Assembly (NCBI GenBank): GCA_019636515.1
Contig: JAHBXI010000001.1
Coordinates: 310,001-374,000, forward strand
Reading direction: 5' to 3'
DNA length: 64,000 nt
Source of the DNA: Phycisphaeraceae bacterium
GTDB lineage: Bacteria; Planctomycetota; Phycisphaerae; Phycisphaerales; UBA1924
Shown: piece by piece, positions 8,326 through 16,853 of the stretch
Position numbering within the stretch: the stretch's first letter is position 1
How the letters are laid out: every line of letters begins with the position of its first letter
Program-made: the position numbers and the translations under genes
Notes under the pieces: model-generated
The model's input: only the letters and a program-made list of their open reading frames with translations
Databases searched by the model: none
Told to the model about the DNA's origin: nothing

Positions 8326-9462
8326 ATGCCGACGTTTGTTTCCCGCGTGTTCACCCGCCGCTGTTGGCCCCTCTCGCTGGCCATCGCCGGGGTGGTGGCC
8401 GCGGCGTGTTCCTCGACGGCGCTGTCGGGGACGTTCAATTCACTGGTGGTCTTTGGCGACAGTTTATCGGACACGGGGAACGTCAAGAAGACGACGGGTA
8501 GCCGCCCGCTGAAGCCCTGGTACGACGACGGCCGCTGGACCAACGGGTCGAGCCTCAACAAGGAGCCCAAACTCGACCTTGCCGACACGCAGGCATCGGG
8601 GGTATGGCACGAGGTCTTTGCCCGGAGTTTCGGGAAGGACAAGGCGGGCAAGCCCATCGTGCCGGCGGCGACCTACTCGCGAGGAGGCGGATCGAACTAC
8701 GCCTACGGGGGAGCCGCGACGGGCAACGATTGGCACGTGGGTTACAACGACATCGGCTATCAGTTGAAAAATGAGTTCCTGAAGACCAAGCCGACGTTCA
8801 GCGAGAACACGATTTACTGCATCTGGGGCGGAGGGAACGACATCCGCAACGCGGTGATCGACAAGAAAGCGAAGATCCAACCGGCGCGAGCGGCCCTGGA
8901 CGCCGTCACCAACCTCGAAAGTCACATCGCCCTGCTGGCGACCGAGGCGGCCAAGTCCAAGACGAAGATCACGGTGATGTGGCCCAACGTCCCACCGATG
9001 CACCAGGTCCCCGATTTTCTCGGCGCGGCCAAGGCGGTTCGGGAAAGCCTCGAGAAGGCCTCTCAGACGTTCCGCGACCAGCAGTTGAAATCGGTCACCG
9101 CACTGACCAAGGCCCACGAAAACCTGACGATCAAGGTTCTCAACATCCACGGCCTGTTCGAGGACGTGCTCGCGGGCAAAATCGACATGGGCAAGGGGTT
9201 CGACGTCAAGACGCCGATCCTGGACTTCAACGGCTTCTCGGATTGGGTGTTCAATCCCACTCGCAACAAGGATGTGGCCTCCCAGGCGAACCCAGACCTG
9301 TTCATGTTCTGGGACAAGGTCCACCCGACCGCGAAGATTCACGAGATGATCGGCCGCAAGGCGTACGAACTGATCCCGTCGCCGGGGAGCGCATGGCTCG
9401 TGGCCGCGGCGGGGCTGGTGGCGGCCCGGCGGCGAAGGACACCGATCGAATCGCGGCCGTGA
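8326..9462 (+). CDS. GDSL/SGNH-family hydrolase with PEP-CTERM-like tail
   Basis: Exported serine hydrolase (lipase/esterase type) with 378 residues. After a signal peptide (cleavage probably near SSTALSG) comes block I, VVFGDSLSDTGN, with the nucleophile Ser at about residue 46. Other SGNH blocks are visible: GGGSNYAYGGA, IWGGGNDI, and DKVHPTAKIH with the catalytic Asp and His. The C-terminus has IPSPGSAWLVAAAGLVAARRRR, the PEP-CTERM pattern of a Pro motif, membrane segment and Arg cluster, so it is probably sorted by an exosortase. No exosortase is in the window. GAGGAG lies 8 nt before the ATG. Substrate cannot be told. The family includes thermolabile-haemolysin-type lipases. Confidence 0.85.
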   Translation: MPTFVSRVFTRRCWPLSLAIAGVVAAACSSTALSGTFNSLVVFGDSLSDTGNVKKTTGSRPLKPWYDDGRWTNGSSLNKEPKLDLADTQASGVWHEVFARSFGKDKAGKPIVPAATYSRGGGSNYAYGGAATGNDWHVGYNDIGYQLKNEFLKTKPTFSENTIYCIWGGGNDIRNAVIDKKAKIQPARAALDAVTNLESHIALLATEAAKSKTKITVMWPNVPPMHQVPDFLGAAKAVRESLEKASQTFRDQQLKSVTALTKAHENLTIKVLNIHGLFEDVLAGKIDMGKGFDVKTPILDFNGFSDWVFNPTRNKDVASQANPDLFMFWDKVHPTAKIHEMIGRKAYELIPSPGSAWLVAAAGLVAARRRRTPIESRP

Positions 9463-9515
9463 CGTGGGGTTGGCTCGTCCGGTCCTCGACTTCGTCGTCG
9501 TCACCTTCGTCGTCG

Positions 9516-12500
9516 TCAGCGCGGCGGCTCATCACGGGCCGGAGCGGCAACGGCCCGTGCCTGGGAATACCACGGCTCGAGAGAGGCGATGATCGCGGCG
9601 CGTTCGTCGTCAGAGGGGGCTTGCTCGATCAGGCGCTCGACCTCGGCCAGGTGCCTCGCCGCGACGCCGCGCTCGGCGTTGACGGCGGCGGCGATGGCGA
9701 TCCACAGTCCTCGCCTGGGATTGTCAGGCCCCAGACGCGCCGCGCGTTCGGCCGAAGCCCTCCCCTCTCGGTACCGGCCGATGATCATGAGAGCCTCGGC
9801 GTGTCGGTCGAGTTCATCGACCTGGGCGTCGGGCCTTGAGGCAAAGGGGGCGATGACTTGGGCGGCCCTGGCGGGGTCCTTGCACTCGACGTCCCGACAC
9901 TCGATCAGGAGAGTCGAGAGCAAAAGGGCGTAGGACCTGCGCTCCGGGTCGGCGCGACGGGCGCGGTCCGCGGCCTCGATGGCTTCCTGGCAGAGGGTGA
10001 AATCATCGAGGGCGCGGGCGATGGCTCCCCAGGTCGAGGCGGAGAGGTCCGCCCGCGCCAGGAGCGTGGCGGCGGTCTGCCTGGCCATGTCGGCGTCGCC
10101 GGTGGCGAGGTGGACGCCGATGGAGCGGAGGATGGTGTAGGGTGAATGAACGCCCGAGTCGGCGGCGCAGCGGAGTTCGTCGGAGGCCTTGTCGTACCAG
10201 CCCACGGAGGCGAAGGCCTCGGCGAGGCGGACCTGGGCATCCACCCCGGCGGATTCGAGGTCTTCGGCGACGACTTCCCAGACGGTCACGGCGGGGTTGT
10301 CGGCCTTGATAAGCAGGGAGTGCTCGAACGCGGCCGTGAGCGATGGATCCTCGGTCGAGACGGCGAAACGATCGACGGCGGCGTGGGCGGCTTCAATCGA
10401 GCCGCCTTCAACAAGCAGGTCGATGTACCGACCCAGGGCGTAGGCATCGGCGGGATAGGCGGTCAAGTGGATGCTGAGGCACTCGATGGCCTGATCGGTC
10501 ATGCCGGCGGTGGCGTACGACTCGCCGGCGAGGAGCCAGTATCGCCGGGGCGGCGTGGCGAGGGCGGCCGCCATGCCGAAATGCTGGGCCGCCTCGGCGT
10601 GCCTCCCCCACTCTCTGTCGATCCAACCCATGGAGTGCCGGATCGATGGTTCGGTGGGTTCAAGGTCTCGGGCGCGTGCGAGGGCCTTCATGGCCTCGTC
10701 GTACTGCCGGAGCGAGCGGCAGGCATCGGCCAGCCTGAGGAGAACTTCGACGTCGGCGGGGGCGGTCAGCAGCACGCGCGACCAGGCCTGGGCGGATCGG
10801 GCGGCATCGGCGAAAGGGTTGGCGGCTTCCCCGAGAGGTCGAAAGTCGCCCGAGTGGAGGATCCCAAGCGCGCGATTGACCGATTCGGTGATTTCTGGAG
10901 ATTCCGATCGCGCCAGCGCGGTAAAGGCCTCGCTCGCGCCGGGACGTTCGAACCTGGCCAGCATCGCCCACCCGCCGGCGAGTATGCCTCGCGGGCCGGG
11001 AGGCATGGTTGCCGCCGCCAGGTCGAAGCACGCGGCGGCATCGGCCAGACGGCCGGCGGCGTGGTCCGCCCGGTCGGGGGCCGCCACGGCGAGCCACAGG
11101 AGCGTCTCTCCCGCGGTCTGGAGGGCGATGGGGAAGCCGGTCTCGTCGGCGACGGGGACCTTCAAGGCCCATCTCCGGGCACGTTCGCCGAGGGCGGAAT
11201 CCACCGACGGCACCTGCCCGCCCGCGGTCGCGTGCGCGGCGACCAGGTCGGCGACCGCGTCGAGTGCCTCACGCGTCGAGGCGCCCGCGGCGATGGCTCG
11301 CCACGAGGGCATCGTGATCCTGGCCCGGGAGGCGTAGGCGAGCGAGAACTGGGGGTTGGCGGAGATGGCCAGGTCAAGCAACCGCCGGGCCTGCTCCGCG
11401 GGCGCGCGGCGCTGGATGAGGTCGCTGGCCTGCTCGTACAGGCGAGAGGCTTCGAGCGTCCGCTCGGTAAGGTCAAGACGCTCTCCGCGCTCACGGGCCA
11501 GGTCGGCGGCCATGAACGCGACAATGGGTCCACCGATGGCAAGCGTGGCGAGGGCCGCGCCCATTCCCAGGAACGCGGCACGGTGCCGACGGGCCGCCTT
11601 GGAAAAGACATACGCCAGAGACGGCGGCCTCGCGGCGATCGGCCGATCGGCCAGGGAGCGGCGGAGGTCCTCTCCCAGGGCCGCGGCGGAGGCGTACCGG
11701 TCGTTTCGGTCGCGGGCCAGGGCGGTGGCGACAATGCACTCGATATCGCCCCTGAGCGCGGGGTTCAGCCGCCCGATCGGGGCGATCCGGGCGGTGCGTA
11801 CCGCATGGATGGCTTCCCGGAGCGTGAGCCCGTGCGTGTCGATCGGGAGGCGGCCGGTGAGCAATTCGTGCAGGACGACGCCGATGCCGTACACATCGGC
11901 GCGGGTGTCGGCTTCGCCGTCGGCGTCGAGTTGCTCGGGCGCCATGTAGGAGAGCGTGCCCAGCAGATGCGGAAGGGTCATCGACCCGCCCGCGGGGGTC
12001 GTTCGTGCAGGGGGACCAATTCGGTTCGTCGCCGGTTCGTGGGATTCCCCCGAGACGATCCGGGCGATGCCGAAATCGAGGACCTTGACGTGGCCGTCGG
12101 GGGTGACCAGCAGGTTCCCCGGCTTGAGATCCCGGTGGATGACGCCGCGGGAATGGGCGTGGTCGATGGCATCGCAGGCCTGGACGACCAGCCCGGCCAC
12201 CTGCCGCGTGGTGAGGCGATGCCCGCGGGCGTGCGCGTCGATCTGTATCCCGTCGATGTGCTCCATCACGACATACGGCCGTGGGCCGGTGGCCGTCTGA
12301 ACGACCCCCGCGTCGTATACGTGAGCGATGCCGGGATGGCGAAGTCGAGCCAGGATCGAGGCCTCCCGGTCGAAATGACCGACCAGGGTGTGGTCACGGA
12401 TATCCGCGCGGAGCAGTTTGAGGACCACGGTTCGACGGGGGCTTGACTGCTGCGCGAGCAAGACAACCCCCATGCCGCCGACGGCGAGCCGGCGCGTGAT

Positions 12501-12752
12501 GGTGTAGGGACCGATGGTCTTTGGGATGTCCCCTTCGTCGGGAGCCAGCGCCTCGGAGAGGGCCTCGCAGAGAACTCCCGTGGCGGCCCTGAGGTCCGTT
12601 TCGCCGCGGTCCTGGTCGATCATGCGGCGCAGGCGGTGGCGGATCTCGTCGGACGGGCATCGCTCACGAAGGAACCGATCGCGCTGGTCCGGCGGGAGAC
12701 CGATGGCTCGGCCGAACAATTCGGAGAGGATCTCGTAGTCGGCGGCGTTCAT
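9516..12752 (-). CDS. Transmembrane Ser/Thr protein kinase with TPR repeats
   Basis: A 1,078-residue signalling kinase. A short N-terminal region (1-80) precedes the Hanks-type kinase domain (about 80-375). It contains the glycine loop LAVGGMGVV, the ATP-binding Lys at 112 (VVLKLL), the catalytic HRDLKPGN at 206-213 and DFG at 226-228. All catalytic residues are present. One membrane segment follows (about 397-415, FLGMGAALATLAIGGPIVAF). The remaining 650 residues are Ala-rich helical TPR-like repeats (for example YDEAMKALARARDLEPTEPS). The ATG overlaps the sigma-factor stop (ATGA), so the two are translationally coupled. A sigma factor coupled to a kinase is a common planctomycete arrangement, so the kinase probably controls that sigma factor. 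That function is inferred. Confidence 0.92.
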   Translation of the reverse strand: MNAADYEILSELFGRAIGLPPDQRDRFLRERCPSDEIRHRLRRMIDQDRGETDLRAATGVLCEALSEALAPDEGDIPKTIGPYTITRRLAVGGMGVVLLAQQSSPRRTVVLKLLRADIRDHTLVGHFDREASILARLRHPGIAHVYDAGVVQTATGPRPYVVMEHIDGIQIDAHARGHRLTTRQVAGLVVQACDAIDHAHSRGVIHRDLKPGNLLVTPDGHVKVLDFGIARIVSGESHEPATNRIGPPARTTPAGGSMTLPHLLGTLSYMAPEQLDADGEADTRADVYGIGVVLHELLTGRLPIDTHGLTLREAIHAVRTARIAPIGRLNPALRGDIECIVATALARDRNDRYASAAALGEDLRRSLADRPIAARPPSLAYVFSKAARRHRAAFLGMGAALATLAIGGPIVAFMAADLARERGERLDLTERTLEASRLYEQASDLIQRRAPAEQARRLLDLAISANPQFSLAYASRARITMPSWRAIAAGASTREALDAVADLVAAHATAGGQVPSVDSALGERARRWALKVPVADETGFPIALQTAGETLLWLAVAAPDRADHAAGRLADAAACFDLAAATMPPGPRGILAGGWAMLARFERPGASEAFTALARSESPEITESVNRALGILHSGDFRPLGEAANPFADAARSAQAWSRVLLTAPADVEVLLRLADACRSLRQYDEAMKALARARDLEPTEPSIRHSMGWIDREWGRHAEAAQHFGMAAALATPPRRYWLLAGESYATAGMTDQAIECLSIHLTAYPADAYALGRYIDLLVEGGSIEAAHAAVDRFAVSTEDPSLTAAFEHSLLIKADNPAVTVWEVVAEDLESAGVDAQVRLAEAFASVGWYDKASDELRCAADSGVHSPYTILRSIGVHLATGDADMARQTAATLLARADLSASTWGAIARALDDFTLCQEAIEAADRARRADPERRSYALLLSTLLIECRDVECKDPARAAQVIAPFASRPDAQVDELDRHAEALMIIGRYREGRASAERAARLGPDNPRRGLWIAIAAAVNAERGVAARHLAEVERLIEQAPSDDERAAIIASLEPWYSQARAVAAPARDEPPR

Positions 12753-13534
12753 GTCGAGTCGTCATCGAGGCGCGACCGCAGCCAGGCCTTGGCCGTGCGC
12801 CAGTCGCGTTCGGCCGTGGGGACCGAGATCCCCATGATCTCGGCCGCCTGGGGCATCGTCAGGCCGGCGTAAAAACGCAGTTCGACCAGGCGGGCATGCC
12901 TGGGATTGAGACGCTCGAGTTCGTCGAGCAGTTCGGCAAGGTCAACCGGGTTGACGCCCGATCCGGGAGCGGCCGGGTCGCCGGGAACGGCCGTCGCGCT
13001 GGATTCGAAGCGGTCGATCCCGGAACGGACGGCTCCACCGCCGCGCTTGGCCGCTTTCTGGGCACGGCCGTGGTCGGCCAGGATCCGCCGCATCGCCATC
13101 GCCGCCAGCGCCAGGTAGTGGTTGCGATCGGACCACTTGGTCGGATCCTGACGGCTGAGTTTGAGGTACGCCTCGTGGACCAGGGCGGTGGGCTGGAGCG
13201 TGTGGTCACGACGTTCCCGGCTGAGCATGGAGGCCGCCAGGTGACGCAGTTCAACGTACAGGTCGGCGTACAGGGCGGCCTCGCGAGGGGAGTCCACTCC
13301 GGATTCGCCGCTGGGCACGGACCCGTCCGGGGCTGGGTTGAGCCCGGGGGCGTCGGATGACCACGACCCGCCCGAGGGCGGCAACGTCTCGTCCAGGCGA
13401 TGATCCGACCCTTCGGGATGCACCGCCAAATCATAGGGGTCGGTTGATTTCGTACGGGCGGGCACGCCGCCAGGCGTCGGCGAGCCGACCGCCCGCCCGG
13501 GAATCGTGTTCGGCCCGGGCATCGGCCTGAACAC
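12749..13534 (-). CDS. ECF-type RNA polymerase sigma factor
   Basis: Sigma-70 family factor of the extracytoplasmic-function type (the ECF group found in planctomycetes and acidobacteria, TIGR02999-like). Region 2 is ELRHLAASMLSRERRDHTLQ through VHEAYLKL (about residues 96-125). Region 4 is LNPRHARLVELRFYAGL followed by the helix-turn-helix TMPQAAEIMGISVPTAERDW (about 215-250). No anti-sigma factor gene is adjacent; instead the kinase overlaps its stop codon and the SpoIIE-type phosphatase ends 21 bp upstream. The first 85 residues are Pro/Gly/Ser-rich without similarity, so the true start may lie further in, but no better in-frame ATG exists. Confidence 0.88.
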   Translation of the reverse strand: MFRPMPGPNTIPGRAVGSPTPGGVPARTKSTDPYDLAVHPEGSDHRLDETLPPSGGSWSSDAPGLNPAPDGSVPSGESGVDSPREAALYADLYVELRHLAASMLSRERRDHTLQPTALVHEAYLKLSRQDPTKWSDRNHYLALAAMAMRRILADHGRAQKAAKRGGGAVRSGIDRFESSATAVPGDPAAPGSGVNPVDLAELLDELERLNPRHARLVELRFYAGLTMPQAAEIMGISVPTAERDWRTAKAWLRSRLDDDST

Positions 13535-13555
13535 TCGCCCGGATCGGGCGAGGGA

Positions 13556-14626
13556 TCACGGGCGGGATCGACGGTCGGTGCCGCCCAGTCCCTTGAACGC
13601 CGCGCCGAGAGTCCGAAGGCTCATCTCCGGTCGGCTCACGGGCGTGGAGCCGCCGCGCATCGCGCCCAGCATCTGCGACGCGACCGCCCTGAGGCCCCGC
13701 GCGAGATACACAATCCCGGACTTGGGCCGAACGGCGTTTCGCCGAATCAGCAGGCACGTCACGTCGTCGGCGAACTCTTCGGAGTTCTGCTCAACAGCCA
13801 GCGCCTCCAGGAGCAACGGGATGAACCCGGCGGGATCGGCCGGGTCGATGCCCCCGAGGATCCGGAGCAGTCCCTGCGAGCCGACGAGTCGCCCGTCTCG
13901 GTCGCGGGCCTCCAGGAGCGAGTCGGTGTAGATGAGAACCAGGTCGTCTTCATCGAGTTTGACGGAGAACTGGTCGTAGGTGGTTGGTTCAAGAACCCCA
14001 AGAGGAAGGTTGGCGGGCGAGGACCGCGGTGACGAGTTTGAGCCTTCCGAGGCGAGGTACTCCCACGTCCCGGTGGCGGCCCTGCGGATGAGCGGTGGCG
14101 GGTGCCCCGCGTTGGTCGCCACCAGCGTCGAGGAAGGGACCCAGTACGTGGCGACCAGGGCCGTGGCGAACGACCCGGACCGGTTGTCGTGGCCGAACTG
14201 GACGTTGAGGTTCTCGACAAAGCGGCTCTGGTCGAGGAAGTTCACGTATCGGCGCATCAGGTCGCGCAGGGCGACGGCGGCCTGATCGACGGCGGCCCCG
14301 TGGCCCGCGACATCGGCGACGAGCATCCGGGAGATCCGGCCCGACATGCAACTGGACAGGTAGTGGATATCCCCCCCTCCGGATTCACCCGGCACGGCGC
14401 CCGCGTCGGACGCCGCGTCGGATCCCATGCCGGTCCCGGACGAGGACTTGGAGGGCTTGGCATACACCCATGTATCCAGTCCCGCGAGCGTCACCCCGGT
14501 ATTGATGGCCCTGTTGCCGCCCCACACTTCCATGCACTGCATGACGTGCGGAGCGGCGGCCGGAGCGGGGGAGGTGGTGGCGGGCATATGAAAAACTCGG
14601 GGAGTCTTGCGGCGGGCGGATGGCAT
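13556..14626 (-). CDS. SpoIIE/RsbU-type PP2C serine phosphatase
   Basis: PPM-type protein phosphatase that would dephosphorylate a regulator. The conserved metal-binding signatures are visible: MLVADVAGHGAA, VATNAGHPPP, DDLVLIYTDSLLEA and DDVTCLLI. No sensor domain (PAS, GAF, HAMP) is recognisable in the 85 N-terminal residues. The C-terminal 50 residues are basic and unassigned. ATG 14626 is used because AAGGAAG lies 6 nt upstream; a reading from 14728 adds 34 unlikely residues. It is followed 21 bp later by the sigma factor and then the kinase, so the three probably form one operon in which phosphatase and kinase could act on the same pathway. Confidence 0.88.
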   Translation of the reverse strand: MPSARRKTPRVFHMPATTSPAPAAAPHVMQCMEVWGGNRAINTGVTLAGLDTWVYAKPSKSSSGTGMGSDAASDAGAVPGESGGGDIHYLSSCMSGRISRMLVADVAGHGAAVDQAAVALRDLMRRYVNFLDQSRFVENLNVQFGHDNRSGSFATALVATYWVPSSTLVATNAGHPPPLIRRAATGTWEYLASEGSNSSPRSSPANLPLGVLEPTTYDQFSVKLDEDDLVLIYTDSLLEARDRDGRLVGSQGLLRILGGIDPADPAGFIPLLLEALAVEQNSEEFADDVTCLLIRRNAVRPKSGIVYLARGLRAVASQMLGAMRGGSTPVSRPEMSLRTLGAAFKGLGGTDRRSRP

Positions 14627-14737
14627 GGCGGACTTCCTTCGTCCGCCGGGCTCCGTGGGTTTGGATGCCGGGAACACTGAACCGTGGCACAGGAACCGGC
14701 AATCGAACGACGCGCCATCGGACGACACGCCATTGGA

Positions 14738-15940
14738 CTACGCCAGGAGAGCATCCAGGAGTTGCGTGATGCCCTGGCCCTTGGTCGCGACGGTCTCGAC
14801 GATCGGCCGGCGGCCGGCGATGTCCCGCAGGTCGCGGACGAGTTCGTTCTCCCCGGGGTGGTCGGCCTTGTTGCAGACAAAGATATCCGCGATTTCGAGG
14901 ATACCGGCCTTATCCATCTGGACGGCGTCGCCCATGCCCGGTGTAAGCACCACCACGGTTGTATCGACGTGGGAGCGGATCCTGGTCTCGTTCTGCCCGG
15001 CGCCGACGGTCTCGACAAAGAGCGTGTCAATGGAGAGATCGGCCCCTGGCTCCCACACCCCGCCGATGAGTTCGACGATGTGGTCGACGCCTCGGTAATC
15101 CTCCCCGCTGATGGCCAAACTTCGGTAGTAAATGGATTCATCGAGCGCGTTGAAGTCAACGCGGAGTCGGTCGCCCAGCAGAGCCCCGCCGGTGATGGGG
15201 CTCATGGGGTCAAAGGCCAGCACGGCGCAACGGCCGGACGGGCCTGATCCCGGGGCCGCCGCGTCGGCCCGACGGGCCGCGACGCGGCGTGTGTATTCGG
15301 CGGCGAGTTGCGCGACCAACGTGCTCTTGCCCGCGCCCGGTGAGCCGGTGACGCCGATGACCCTGGCCGGACGGCGGCGCGTGGCATCCGGGCGCGGGGC
15401 CTTGCCGTCGTGGACGAGGGAGATATCTCGCGCAAGTTGGGCGGTGCGGTGCGACGACCCGGGCGCGGGCACGACGACCGGGGGGCGTGGCTTGACCGCC
15501 TCCTTGACGGCCTGCACGATCTCCACCAGGCCGACGCCCGTGGTGAAGCAACGCGCGACCCCGCCCGCCAGGAGGGTCCGAAGATCTTCCTGCGGGAGGA
15601 TCCCACCCATGTACACGGGCATGTCGGGGCGCCCGACGGACCCCAGTTCATTGACCAGGCGGGGTCCGAGAACCAGGTGGGAGTTGGACATCATCGAAGC
15701 GCAGATGACGTCGCAGTCCTCGTCGCGGGCGGAGATCGCCAGGGATCGCGGGGTCTGCCAGAGACCCGAGTAGATGACATGGACCCCCGAATCCCGCAAC
15801 GCCCGGGCGATGACCTTGACGCCCCGGTCGTGACCATCGAGGCCCATTTTGCCCAGCAGGACACGGGGCCGGTGGTCAAGGCCGGCGCAGCGGTCGGTTT
15901 TCTCGAACTCGGTGGTGGGAACATGCAGGGCGGTGGTCAT
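14738..15940 (-). CDS. Cobalamin-binding domain fused to MeaB/ArgK-like GTPase
   Basis: The N-terminal 130 residues match the B12-binding domain of acyl-CoA mutases: LGKMGLDGHDRGVKVIARAL with the cobalt-ligand pattern DxHxxG (Asp35, His37, Gly40), then SGLWQTP and a GGILP segment. The C-terminal half is a MeaB-type G protein with Walker A GSPGAGKS (about 199-206), a VETVGAGQNE switch region and NKAD. MeaB proteins guard methylmalonyl-CoA mutase and gate cofactor loading. Fused mutases (IcmF) carry B12-GTPase-catalytic domains; here the catalytic domain is missing. The GTPase part also looks short at its C-terminus, where MeaB dimerises. ATG 15940 is chosen; no strong ribosome-binding site is seen. 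No mutase gene is in the window. Confidence 0.88.
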   Translation of the reverse strand: MTTALHVPTTEFEKTDRCAGLDHRPRVLLGKMGLDGHDRGVKVIARALRDSGVHVIYSGLWQTPRSLAISARDEDCDVICASMMSNSHLVLGPRLVNELGSVGRPDMPVYMGGILPQEDLRTLLAGGVARCFTTGVGLVEIVQAVKEAVKPRPPVVVPAPGSSHRTAQLARDISLVHDGKAPRPDATRRRPARVIGVTGSPGAGKSTLVAQLAAEYTRRVAARRADAAAPGSGPSGRCAVLAFDPMSPITGGALLGDRLRVDFNALDESIYYRSLAISGEDYRGVDHIVELIGGVWEPGADLSIDTLFVETVGAGQNETRIRSHVDTTVVVLTPGMGDAVQMDKAGILEIADIFVCNKADHPGENELVRDLRDIAGRRPIVETVATKGQGITQLLDALLA

Positions 15941-16022
15941 CCAACCATGATAGAAGCCGCGAAGTAGACTGGGGACGCCTGGCGGCTTTGATGGGGTTCC
16001 ATCCCCTCTCAAGGAGAAGCCC

Positions 16023-16826
16023 GTGGATTCAGGGACGACGCTGCCCCCGACACCCTCATCGCCGCCGACGACGCCCCCGCCCCGACCCGGGAAGTCCCTC
16101 GGGGCCGGCCCGCGGTCGTTCCGCTATTACGACCTGATCATGGCGGCGTTCGTCACGGTCCTGCTGTGCTCGAACATGATCGGCCCGGGCAAGTCGTGCT
16201 CTCTCGAACTGCCCTTCGAGATCCCGCTGATCGGGGCGGTGCTGGTGTTCGGCGCGGGAAACCTGTTCTTCCCGATCAGTTACATCTTCGGGGACGTGCT
16301 GACGGAGGTGTACGGGTACGCCCGCACGCGGCGGGTCATCTGGGCCGGGTTCGGGGCGATGCTCTTCTACGTTGGAATGAGCCAGGTCGTGATCCGGATG
16401 CCTCCCAACCCCGGAGAGCCGTACAACGAGGTGATCCAGCCCGCGCTCGAGACGGTCTTTGGTCCCGGGTGGCGCATCGTCGGGGCGTCGATGCTCGCCT
16501 TCTGGGCGGGCGACTTTGCCAACTCGTTCGTGATGGCGAAGATGAAGGTGTGGACGTCCGGCCGCCACCTCTGGACGCGGACGATCGGCTCGACCGCGGT
16601 GGGCCAGGGGGTGGATTCAGCGATTTTTTATCCGCTGGCCTTCGGCGGGGTGTGGACGACCGAGACCATGATCAAGGTCGTCCTCTTCAACTGGGCTTTC
16701 AAGGTCGCCGTGGAGGCGCTTCTCACCCCGGTGACGTACCTGGTGTGCGGGTTCCTCAAGCGGGCCGAGAACGTGGATCACTACGACCGCGACACAAACT
16801 TCACGCCATTTCGACTGAAAGTGTGA
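16023..16826 (+). CDS. Queuosine precursor transporter (VUT/YhhQ family)
   Basis: Integral membrane protein of 267 residues, predicted to import a queuosine precursor (preQ0/preQ1 or queuine). After a Pro-rich N-terminus of about 35 residues there are about six membrane segments. The family signature FPISYIFGDVLTEVYGY is at about 80-96, with ASMLAFWAGDFANSFVMAKMK and TIGSTAVGQGVDSAIFYPLAF further on. The start is GTG with AAGGAG 6 nt upstream. It is divergent from the B12/MeaB gene (82 bp) and converges on the esterase gene. No queuosine biosynthesis genes or preQ1 riboswitch are visible nearby. Confidence 0.9.
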   Translation: MDSGTTLPPTPSSPPTTPPPRPGKSLGAGPRSFRYYDLIMAAFVTVLLCSNMIGPGKSCSLELPFEIPLIGAVLVFGAGNLFFPISYIFGDVLTEVYGYARTRRVIWAGFGAMLFYVGMSQVVIRMPPNPGEPYNEVIQPALETVFGPGWRIVGASMLAFWAGDFANSFVMAKMKVWTSGRHLWTRTIGSTAVGQGVDSAIFYPLAFGGVWTTETMIKVVLFNWAFKVAVEALLTPVTYLVCGFLKRAENVDHYDRDTNFTPFRLKV

Positions 16827-16853
16827 GCCGGGGCGCTTGCTCGCCCGGGACGC

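Noticed and set aside
10146-12446. 766-codon open frame on the plus strand opposite the kinase gene
   Set aside because: It is antisense to a kinase with all motifs intact and has Gly/Arg-rich sequence without similarity; long antisense frames are expected at this GC content.
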